From: Dyadobacter psychrophilus
GTDB lineage: Bacteria; Bacteroidota; Bacteroidia; Cytophagales; Spirosomataceae
Direction: 5' to 3'
Assembly (NCBI RefSeq): GCF_900167945.1
Contig: NZ_FUZA01000003.1
Location: 248,001 to 312,000 of the forward strand
Length of the DNA stretch: 64,000 nucleotides
Numbering within the stretch: the stretch's first letter is position 1; each line of letters opens with the position of its first letter. The notes under the pieces are model-generated. The model searched no databases. It saw only the letters and a program-made list of their open reading frames with translations, and was not told the origin of the DNA. Shown here piece by piece: positions 24,020 to 31,621 of this stretch. The position numbers were made by a program, and so were the translations under genes.

Positions 24020-24943
24020 TTATTTCAACCAATCCTTAAATATTTGAGCACTATACACCAAATCTTTTTTGTGTGCTTCAACAGCGTCCATAGTTTTCGG
24101 TGAAGTTTTTTCAAGACATTGTTCCAAAACCAGGTGTGGTGTAACATTCATTGCTTTCAATGCCGCAACGAGGCGGCGGTAATCAATGTCGCCGTCACTA
24201 AATGCCTCCTGCCAGATTCCGTCTTTGGATTGCCGCAAATGCAGTTCTACGATTCGCTGTCCGTACAATTTGACAATATCAAAAAGCGCAATCTGCGAAT
24301 TTCCCGAGCCCCGGTAAACCCAATGCACATCCAGGCAGAGTGAAACATTTTTGGGATCTGTGGCAAGCAGCATATGATGGAATTCCCGCGCAGCCGCACG
24401 CAGCTCCACGTCGTGCGTATGGTATGCGAGTGTCATACCGCGTTTTTTCAGCTCTGCACCCAGTTTGTCGAGATTTTTGGCTTGTTCTGCGAGTTCAGCA
24501 TCATTTTTGTTATCGGGGCTGCCCCATTTAAGCGGGTTAGGATTGGTCACAATGATCTTGGTGTCAGCAGGCTTCAATGCATCCGCAATCGCCAGCACAG
24601 ATTCAATGGATTTCGTTGCCTCATCGGCCTTATGAAGCGAGCTGTTCACGTAAACCGACGGCATTACAAGCTGATATTTTTTTAAAACAGGCAATAACTT
24701 TCCGACCTCATCGGCTTGCGTAAATGCGGGCTCATATGCTTTCAGACCCGTTGAAGCAAAATCTTTAAGCGACGCATCCAGGTTCGCTCCCCAGTCTTTC
24801 CCTTCCCGATCGTAAAAGGTAATCCATGAATATTGATTGCAGGAAATGGGAAAAGTGCGTACTATGCCTTCCGTTCCGGGCAAAAATGCAGCTCCGGCCG
24901 ATACAGCCAGTGAATTAATAAATGTTCTCCGATCCATGGTCAT
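24020..24943 (-). CDS. Tat-exported sugar phosphate isomerase/epimerase-like TIM barrel
   Basis: A 307-aa xylose-isomerase-like TIM-barrel protein. The N-terminus MTMDRRTFINSLAVSAGAAF is a twin-arginine signal, so it is periplasmic. Metal-ligand positions of the family are visible: YEPAF (Glu), YHTHDVEL (His/Glu), CLDVHWVYRG (Asp/His) and LVLEQCLEK (Glu). Such proteins are abundant in Bacteroidota with unknown substrates. Translation could begin at 24943 or at the second ATG, 24937. The gene is divergent from the FAD oxidoreductase gene. Confidence 0.83.
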   Translation of the reverse strand: MTMDRRTFINSLAVSAGAAFLPGTEGIVRTFPISCNQYSWITFYDREGKDWGANLDASLKDFASTGLKAYEPAFTQADEVGKLLPVLKKYQLVMPSVYVNSSLHKADEATKSIESVLAIADALKPADTKIIVTNPNPLKWGSPDNKNDAELAEQAKNLDKLGAELKKRGMTLAYHTHDVELRAAAREFHHMLLATDPKNVSLCLDVHWVYRGSGNSQIALFDIVKLYGQRIVELHLRQSKDGIWQEAFSDGDIDYRRLVAALKAMNVTPHLVLEQCLEKTSPKTMDAVEAHKKDLVYSAQIFKDWLK

Positions 24944-25014
24944 GACGCAAAGCTGTTAACAAGTTCAGGTAATTTTAATCAAAGGTTAAAATGGAAGAAT
25001 ATTACCGTCTTCCT

Positions 25015-25022
25015 TACCTTTG
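25015..25022 (+). promoter_or_regulatory. Promoter -7 element for the FAD oxidoreductase gene
   Basis: TACCTTTG, an exact TAnnTTTG match followed by CACCATTA, 29 nt before the ATG at 25052. It shares the CCTTTGCACCAT block with the aguA promoter. Confidence 0.5.
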
Positions 25023-25051
25023 CACCATTAAAGGATAAATCCCTTTCCAAA

Positions 25052-26638
25052 ATGCATCAAACGCTTCAACTAACACTGGCGCCCGAAATCGCGCTGGACG
25101 ACGAGAATTTCCGTCAGCATATCATCAAAAAATTGCGGCTGCGTGCCACCGATACGCCCATTATCCGCAAAACCCGACAATCCATAGACGCCCGCAGCCG
25201 GCAGGTGAAAGTAAATGTGCAGGCAGAAGTCTATGTTAACGAAACGCCGCCATCGCTGATTGGTTTTCAGCTGGATTATCCCGATGTGAGTAAAAAACCA
25301 CAGGCAATAATCATCGGTTGCGGCCCGGCGGGCATGTTCGCAGCATTACGGTTGATCGAGCTGGGCATTAAGCCCATTATTTTTGAAAGAGGAAAAGATG
25401 TGCGCGCAAGACGCCGTGATCTGGCGGCGATTAATAAAGAACACATTGTCAATCCCGAGTCCAATTATTGCTTTGGCGAAGGCGGTGCAGGAACTTACTC
25501 GGATGGAAAACTGTACACGCGTTCCAACAAGCGCGGCGACATTAGGCGCGTCCTGGAAATATTCGTAGGCCACGGCGCCAGCGAGCAGATCCTGATCGAT
25601 ACGCACCCGCATATAGGCACCAACAAGCTCCCTGTTGTGGTTTCCGAAATGCGCGAAAGCATTCTGAAAGCAGGCGGTGAGATTCACTTCGACACCAAGG
25701 TCACCGATCTTATCATTGACCAAAACACATTAAAAGGCGTCATTACAGATGATAACAAGGAACATTTGGGCATCGGTGTGATCCTCGCAACGGGACATTC
25801 CGCCAGGGATATTTACGAATTGCTGGATGCGAAAAAGATCCTGATCGAGAGCAAATCGTTTGCCATGGGCGTGCGCATTGAACATCCGCAAAACACCATT
25901 GACAAGATCCAGTATCATTGCGAAAAGGATCGTGGGCCTTATTTGCCGGCCGCTTCATATAGCTTGGTCACCCAAACGCGCTATAAGGGTATCCAGCGTG
26001 GTGTTTTCTCCTTTTGTATGTGTCCGGGCGGTTTCATTGTGCCTGCGGCAACGGCTTCCGGGGAAGTGGTCGTCAATGGCATGTCGCCCTCGCGCCGTGA
26101 TTCGCCTTATGCCAATTCTGGTATTGTGGTCTCCATTGAGGAGCATGATCTTTCGCCTTACAAAGAGTTCGGCGCATTGGCCGGATTGCAGTATCAAAAA
26201 GAAATTGAGCAGGCTGCATGCCGGTTTGCCGGCGCCACGCAGACAGCTCCTGCGCAGCTTGCATTAGATTTTGTGAAAGGAAAAGTTTCTTCACAGTTAC
26301 GTGAAACCTCATATCAGCCTGGCTTGCAATCGGTTGATTTGCGGGAAATTTTGCCGGCTGAAATCGCTTTTCCGCTCAGCGAAGCGCTTTCGGATTTTGG
26401 ACAAAAAATGAGGGGCTATCTTTCCGGCGACGCGCAATTGATCGGTGTAGAAAGCCGCACCTCATCGCCCGTGAGGATCCCCCGAGAAACCGAAACCTGC
26501 GAGCATCCCGAACTAAAAGGCTTGTTCCCCTGCGGCGAAGGAGCCGGTTACGCCGGAGGCATTATGTCGGCCGCTATGGACGGTGAACGCTGCGCCGCAC
26601 AACTCGCAAAATTATACGCCAACAAGAAAATCCAATAA
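25052..26638 (+). CDS. Uncharacterised FAD-dependent dehydrogenase (COG2509-like)
   Basis: A 528-aa flavoprotein with a Rossmann dinucleotide-binding motif IIIGCGPAGMFAALRL (about 86-101) preceded by an 80-residue N-terminal domain, the layout of the COG2509 family. Further blocks are NYCFGEGGAGTYSDGKLYTR, ATGHSARDIYELL and PCGEGAGYAGGIMSAAMDGE near the C-terminus. These proteins are widespread but their reaction is not established. It is monocistronic and divergent from the Tat isomerase-like gene. Confidence 0.85.
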   Translation: MHQTLQLTLAPEIALDDENFRQHIIKKLRLRATDTPIIRKTRQSIDARSRQVKVNVQAEVYVNETPPSLIGFQLDYPDVSKKPQAIIIGCGPAGMFAALRLIELGIKPIIFERGKDVRARRRDLAAINKEHIVNPESNYCFGEGGAGTYSDGKLYTRSNKRGDIRRVLEIFVGHGASEQILIDTHPHIGTNKLPVVVSEMRESILKAGGEIHFDTKVTDLIIDQNTLKGVITDDNKEHLGIGVILATGHSARDIYELLDAKKILIESKSFAMGVRIEHPQNTIDKIQYHCEKDRGPYLPAASYSLVTQTRYKGIQRGVFSFCMCPGGFIVPAATASGEVVVNGMSPSRRDSPYANSGIVVSIEEHDLSPYKEFGALAGLQYQKEIEQAACRFAGATQTAPAQLALDFVKGKVSSQLRETSYQPGLQSVDLREILPAEIAFPLSEALSDFGQKMRGYLSGDAQLIGVESRTSSPVRIPRETETCEHPELKGLFPCGEGAGYAGGIMSAAMDGERCAAQLAKLYANKKIQ

Positions 26639-26662
26639 CTTCCGTATCCATCGTTGTATTCT

Positions 26663-26670
26663 TATATTTG
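26663..26670 (+). promoter_or_regulatory. Promoter -7 element for the DUF4160/DUF2442 pair
   Basis: TATATTTG, an exact consensus match followed by CATAA, 43 nt before the DUF4160 ATG. No TTG lies at a good -33 distance. Confidence 0.45.
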
Positions 26671-26713
26671 CATAAATGACGTTTGGAAGAAATTCCATAT
26701 CACACACTATTTT

Positions 26714-26944
26714 ATGCCAGAGATTTTCAGAATGTTCGGGATGAAGTTTTTCTTTTATAGCCTTGAACATTTACCCATTCACATTCATGTCCGAAATGCG
26801 GACGGAACTGCCAAGTTTGAAATAAACCCGGTCAAGCTGGTTGAAAGTCATGGCATTAAGACCAAAGACCTGGTACTTGCCGAGGCTCTGGTTGAAGAAA
26901 ACAAAGAACTGATCACGAAAAAGTGGCAGCAATTTCATGGCTAA
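26714..26944 (+). CDS. DUF4160-family protein
   Basis: A 76-aa protein with the DUF4160 pattern MPEIFRMFGMKFFFYSLEHL then PIHIHVRNADGTAKFEI. The start is the ATG at 26714, which begins the conserved core. A DUF2442 gene follows after 32 bp, an association seen in many genomes and often suspected of being toxin-antitoxin-like. The biochemical role is not established. Confidence 0.8.
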   Translation: MPEIFRMFGMKFFFYSLEHLPIHIHVRNADGTAKFEINPVKLVESHGIKTKDLVLAEALVEENKELITKKWQQFHG

Positions 26945-26976
26945 TGAGCATGTTAATTTTCTAAATTCTGAATGAT

Positions 26977-27216
26977 ATGAAAATTAAAAACGTATGGTTC
27001 GACGCCTCAAACATTTATGTTGTTACAGATAGCGGACATACAATTGGGAATCCGCTGGAATGGTTTATAAGGCTTAAAAATGCCACTTCTGAACAACGGG
27101 AAAAGTTTGAGATCGGCCCTGAGGGTAACAGCTTGCATTGGGAAGAAATTGATGAAGACCTGAGCCTGGAAAGTCTCTTCGATTTCAAGCGCGAGCTGCA
27201 TTATGCCAAAATCTGA
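26977..27216 (+). CDS. DUF2442-family protein
   Basis: A 79-aa protein with typical DUF2442 blocks: EWFIRLKNATSEQREKFEI and LHWEEIDEDLSLESLF. It is paired with DUF4160 upstream. By analogy with reported neighbourhoods it could be the antitoxin-like partner; this is inference. Both frames in the pair are intact, unlike the RelE and HicA loci in this window. Confidence 0.8.
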   Translation: MKIKNVWFDASNIYVVTDSGHTIGNPLEWFIRLKNATSEQREKFEIGPEGNSLHWEEIDEDLSLESLFDFKRELHYAKI

Positions 27217-27245
27217 CACCTAACCTTACTCAATAACCTGCCTCT

Positions 27246-27899
27246 ATGGCCACTTTGGGATCCTTTTCCTTATTTGTTAATGCACTCACTCAAAAACTGA
27301 AATATCCGCTGCCCGGTGAATCAGCGCACCGGATCATGCAGGCCTCCTCAAAACTCCGACTGACTTTTAAACCTAACGCCCGCACCCGCAAAAGCGCCGT
27401 CCTGGTTCTATTTTATCCTTATAAAGACGAAATCTATTTCCCCTTAATCCTGCGCCCGGCGTACGATGGCGTACATTCGGGACAAGTTGCCTTCCCTGGC
27501 GGCCGCTTTGAACCGACAGATGAAAACCTCATTCGCACGGCGTTGCGGGAAGCCCAGGAAGAGATCGGTCTTCGGCTGAATGATGTGAAAATTTTGGGTG
27601 TCCTAACCGAATTATTTATACCGGCGAGCAACTTTTATGTGTTGCCGGTCATCGCTACAATGCCATACCGACCCGACTTTTACCCCGATCCGCGTGAGGT
27701 GGAAGATATTTTTGAGATCAAATTAGAAGAGATTTCTGATATTGACATTATCGGTTCCGGTGACATACAAGTGCGTGGCGAACAGGTCCATGCGCCGCAT
27801 TACATGGTGCAGGGATACAAAATATGGGGCGCAACAGCTATGATGATCAGTGAGCTTCTGACCGTCCTGAACGCGCCGGAAGGTGACCCTGAAAGCTAG
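27246..27899 (+). CDS. Nudix hydrolase, coenzyme A pyrophosphatase-like
   Basis: A 217-aa Nudix protein. HSGQVAFPGGRFEP followed by REAQEEIGL is the Nudix box in the NudL/Nudt7 form, where an FPGG block precedes it; this subgroup cleaves CoA to 3',5'-ADP and phosphopantetheine. A proline-rich LPVIATMPYRPDFYPD strand follows. It may be cotranscribed with the DUF2442 gene (29-bp gap). A gap of about 170 bp precedes the topoisomerase gene. Confidence 0.85.
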   Translation: MATLGSFSLFVNALTQKLKYPLPGESAHRIMQASSKLRLTFKPNARTRKSAVLVLFYPYKDEIYFPLILRPAYDGVHSGQVAFPGGRFEPTDENLIRTALREAQEEIGLRLNDVKILGVLTELFIPASNFYVLPVIATMPYRPDFYPDPREVEDIFEIKLEEISDIDIIGSGDIQVRGEQVHAPHYMVQGYKIWGATAMMISELLTVLNAPEGDPES

Positions 27900-28068
27900 A
27901 AATTATCTCTTTATTTGCTATATTAGCAGGTAATTCAAAAAGATCTTCCGGTAAACGCTGCCCTGTTCCGTCCTTTTGGAATGGATTTGCGCTGCATCAC
28001 AAACCGGCTGGTAATGATTACCTTACAAGAATTTACTGAGTACTTAAAACCTGGTTCCTCCTTCATTT

Positions 28069-30840
28069 ATGGACGAAAACGGAGCTACGCCTGACGTAGA
28101 AGATAGCGGATTGCACGATAAACTGCCCATTTCGGGACTATATGAAAGTTGGTTTCTTGATTATGCATCTTATGTAATTCTGGAACGTGCCGTTCCAGCT
28201 GTTGAAGACGGCCTTAAACCCGTTCAAAGGCGTATTATGCACGCCTTGAACGAGATGGACGACGGTCGTTTCAACAAAGTTGCCAATGTCGTGGGTTCTT
28301 CCATGCAATATCACCCGCACGGGGATGCGTCCATCTACGACGCGATTGTAAACATCGGCCAGAAAGAATTGCTTTTCGACACCCAGGGAAACTGGGGCGA
28401 TATCCGCACGGGCGACGGCGCTGCGGCTGCGCGTTATATTGAGGTCCGTTTGTCGCGATTTGCCAAAGAAATTGTTTTTAACGACGATACAACGGAATGG
28501 CAACTGTCCTACGACGGACGTAAGCGCGAGCCGGTAACATTGCCTGTAAAATTCCCGCTGCTGCTTTCCTTAGGGGTGGAAGGAATTGCGGTAGGCTTAT
28601 CCACCAAAATCCTCCCGCACAATTTCTGCGAGCTGATCGAAGCTTCTATCAGCATACTGCAAGGTAAGGACGTCACGATCTATCCCGACTTCCTGACCGG
28701 CGGACAAATCGATATTTCCAATTACAACGATGGCCACCGGGGTGGAAAAGTAAGGGTTCGCGCGCGGATTGAGGAAGAAGACAAGAAAATGCTGGTAATC
28801 CGCGACATTCCATTCGGGACAACGACGACATCCATCATTGATTCCATTATTAAGGCCAATGATTCGGGAAAAATCAAGATCCGGAAAGTGGTTGATAACA
28901 CCGCTGCGGAGGTTGAAATCCAGGTTCACCTGGCGCCTGGCGTGTCGCCTGACATTACCATGGATGCGCTATATGCATTTACAGAATGTGAGGTTTCCAT
29001 TTCGCCCAATGCTTGTATCATTATCGCCGACAAGCCGCATTTTGTTGGTGTAACGGAAATTTTAAAATACAACACCGGGCAAACAGTTCATTTGCTGCAG
29101 CGCGAGCTTGAAATCAAGCGGTTAGCATTGCTGGAAAAGATCCTTTATGGCTCTTTGGAGAAAATATTTATTGAAAACCGCATTTACCGCGACATCGAAG
29201 AATGCGAAACTTTTGAGGCCGTTATCCGGACCATTGACAAAGGACTGGAACCTTATAAGCCGCAATTCTATCGGGAAATCACAGACGACGACATTGTTGA
29301 GCTGACCGAAATTAAAATCAAGCGTATATCAAAATACGACGGTTACAAGGCGGACGAGTTAATGAAGAAGTGGCAGGAAGAATTGGCAGAAACCGAGGAT
29401 AACCTGGTGCATATCACCCGCTTTGCTATCGAGTATTACAAAGATCTGCTCAAAAAATATGGCAAGGGCCGCGGTCGTAAAACCGAGATCCGCGCATTCA
29501 ACCAGATCTCCGCAAACATCGTTGCAGCCAATAACCAGAAATTGTATGTAAACCGTGCAGAAGGATTTATTGGTTATGGACTCAAAAAAGACGAATTCGT
29601 TACAGACTGCTCGGATATTGACGATATCATTGTTTTTAAGTCGGACGGAAGATGCCTGGTTACAAAAATTCAGGAAAAGGTTTTTGTTGGAAAAGATATC
29701 ATTCACTGTGCGGTTTTTGTCAAAAACGATGAACGCATGGTTTATAACCTCGTTTATGTAGACGGTAAAACGGGCGTTTCATACATCAAAAGATGCCAGA
29801 TAACCGCCGTGACCCGCGACCGCGAGTACGAGCTCACGCAAGGGACGCCGAAATCAAAAATCACTTACTTCACTGCGAATGAAAATGGTGAAGCAGAGAT
29901 CATTGCGGTGAGCCTTTCGGCCCAGAGCAAGGCAAAAGTGAAACAATTTGACTTCAATTTTGCAGATCTGCTGATCAAAAACCGCAGTGCGATGGGTAAC
30001 ATTCTGACGAAATACCCGGTCAGGAAAATTGTGTTAAAACAAGCCGGACGCTCCACATTAGGCGGCGTTGACATGTGGTTTGACCCTATTATCGGCCGTC
30101 TGAACCGGGATGAGAGAGGTGAATATCTGGGTAACTTCGGCCCTTCCGACAGCATTCTGGTGATTTACAAAGAGGGTTCGTACGAATTAACGAACTTCGA
30201 CCTTACCAATCATTACGTTTCCAATGAAGTGCTGCTCGTCAAAAAGTTTGATCCAAAACTGGCGATAACAGCGCTCTATTTTGACGGCGGTCAGAAAAAC
30301 CATTTTATCAAGCGCTTCAACATTGAGACTTCCACCCGGGACAAAAAATTCGTCTTTATCAGCGATGCCAAAAACAGTAAGTTGTTGTTAGCGAGCACAG
30401 ATAAGCGCCCGAGGCTGGAAATAACATTGCCAAAAACAGCGACAAAAGAACAGTCTAAGGAAGAATATCTGATTGAGGAAATGGTCGACGTCCGTGGCTG
30501 GCGTGCGATGGGGAACAAGCTGCCTAACGACAAATTCAAGGATGTGCGCTGGCTGGAACCGCTGCCGGAGCCTGAGGAAGAGGTTGTAACATCAACAGAA
30601 GTTACGGATGGGGACGTTGAGGATGTCGAAGTTGCAGATGAGGAAGTGGATGGAGACATTGCGGAAGGAGATGTTGCAGATGGAGAGATTGTAGACGCAT
30701 CTCCTAACACCGGACCTCAGTCCGGGGAGGCAGGTGAGGCTGAGCCCGAAACCTCTGACGATGACCCAAAACCAGAAATAAAACCAAAGAAAGAACCAAA
30801 AAAGGGAAAAGATCAGAAGAATCAATTAGGGCTTTTTTGA
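28069..30840 (+). CDS. parC: DNA topoisomerase IV subunit A (GyrA/ParC family)
   Basis: A 923-aa type IIA topoisomerase A subunit, which with ParE decatenates chromosomes. The winged-helix region contains YHPHGDASIYDAIV (81-94) and the DNA-cleaving Tyr123 in AAARYIEVRLS. The C-terminal beta-pinwheel (about 490-800) lacks a clear GyrA box, favouring ParC. It ends with a long acidic tail (about 835-895) rich in Glu/Asp/Val, then a Lys-rich patch and the last five residues QLGLF, which resemble a beta-clamp-binding motif. parE is not adjacent. Confidence 0.93.
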   Translation: MDENGATPDVEDSGLHDKLPISGLYESWFLDYASYVILERAVPAVEDGLKPVQRRIMHALNEMDDGRFNKVANVVGSSMQYHPHGDASIYDAIVNIGQKELLFDTQGNWGDIRTGDGAAAARYIEVRLSRFAKEIVFNDDTTEWQLSYDGRKREPVTLPVKFPLLLSLGVEGIAVGLSTKILPHNFCELIEASISILQGKDVTIYPDFLTGGQIDISNYNDGHRGGKVRVRARIEEEDKKMLVIRDIPFGTTTTSIIDSIIKANDSGKIKIRKVVDNTAAEVEIQVHLAPGVSPDITMDALYAFTECEVSISPNACIIIADKPHFVGVTEILKYNTGQTVHLLQRELEIKRLALLEKILYGSLEKIFIENRIYRDIEECETFEAVIRTIDKGLEPYKPQFYREITDDDIVELTEIKIKRISKYDGYKADELMKKWQEELAETEDNLVHITRFAIEYYKDLLKKYGKGRGRKTEIRAFNQISANIVAANNQKLYVNRAEGFIGYGLKKDEFVTDCSDIDDIIVFKSDGRCLVTKIQEKVFVGKDIIHCAVFVKNDERMVYNLVYVDGKTGVSYIKRCQITAVTRDREYELTQGTPKSKITYFTANENGEAEIIAVSLSAQSKAKVKQFDFNFADLLIKNRSAMGNILTKYPVRKIVLKQAGRSTLGGVDMWFDPIIGRLNRDERGEYLGNFGPSDSILVIYKEGSYELTNFDLTNHYVSNEVLLVKKFDPKLAITALYFDGGQKNHFIKRFNIETSTRDKKFVFISDAKNSKLLLASTDKRPRLEITLPKTATKEQSKEEYLIEEMVDVRGWRAMGNKLPNDKFKDVRWLEPLPEPEEEVVTSTEVTDGDVEDVEVADEEVDGDIAEGDVADGEIVDASPNTGPQSGEAGEAEPETSDDDPKPEIKPKKEPKKGKDQKNQLGLF

Positions 30841-30982
30841 ATGTTGCACCCAAAATAAAAAAACAATAACGGCAACAAAGAACGCCGCTAACTGCGTACG
30901 GTTAAGAAGTACAACATTGCGTACGAAAGACCGGAATATTACAAAGAGTTGATACATTTAGAAGACAACTTCAAGTATACTG

Positions 30983-31621
30983 GTGAAAAGATTGATTAAA
31001 ACCATATTACTCTTATTATTTGCGTGCATGGTTTTTATCTTGCTTTGTAACCTCTGGGTTGTCTATTGCACAAGGCAGTACAATTACTTTTCAATCGAAA
31101 ACCTGCCTTCGAATGATGTGGCGTTGGTGTTGGGAACCAGCAGAAATTCGGAAAAAGGAAAAGAAAACCTTTTTTTCAAATATAGAATGGAGGCCACTGC
31201 CAGGCTTTTTAAGGAGGGCAAGATTAAATACATTATTTTAAGCGGAAATAATGATTCACAATATTATAATGAACCGCTTGACATGCAAAGAGCGTTACTG
31301 AACCTGGGAATCCCCGAAAACGTGATGACACTGGATTATGCAGGGTTCAGGACCTTCGACTCAATTATCCGTTGCAAAGAGGTTTTTAATCAAGACAACT
31401 TTACAATCATTTCGCAGAATTTCCATAACGCACGAGCATTATATATAGCTCATAATGAGGGAATTAATGCAATATCCTTTGCAGCGCAGGATGTGCCGGA
31501 CGGTTATTCATTACGCACATTAGTCCGCGAGTATCTGGCACGACCCAAGGCGGTTCTGGATGTTCATATTTTGCGTCCGGCGGCAGATGTTACCTCAAAT
31601 AATGAGATAAGAAAAAAATGA
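30983..31621 (+). CDS. SanA/YdcF-like DUF218 membrane protein
   Basis: A 212-aa protein with one N-terminal transmembrane segment (TILLLLFACMVFILLCNLWV) and a DUF218 domain: VALVLGTSR near its start, KYRMEATARLFKEGKIKYII, LSGNN, and FHNARALYIA. E. coli SanA affects envelope permeability to vancomycin, but its enzymatic role is unknown. It starts with GTG and its stop overlaps the next gene's ATG (ATGA), so it is coupled to the DUF5686 protein gene. Confidence 0.85.
   Translation: MKRLIKTILLLLFACMVFILLCNLWVVYCTRQYNYFSIENLPSNDVALVLGTSRNSEKGKENLFFKYRMEATARLFKEGKIKYIILSGNNDSQYYNEPLDMQRALLNLGIPENVMTLDYAGFRTFDSIIRCKEVFNQDNFTIISQNFHNARALYIAHNEGINAISFAAQDVPDGYSLRTLVREYLARPKAVLDVHILRPAADVTSNNEIRKK

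Noticed and set aside
30556..30760. Coding tandem repeat in the topoisomerase tail as a separate repeat element
   Set aside because: The GAnGTT-like periodicity reflects an acidic, Val-rich tail in frame and is not an independent element.
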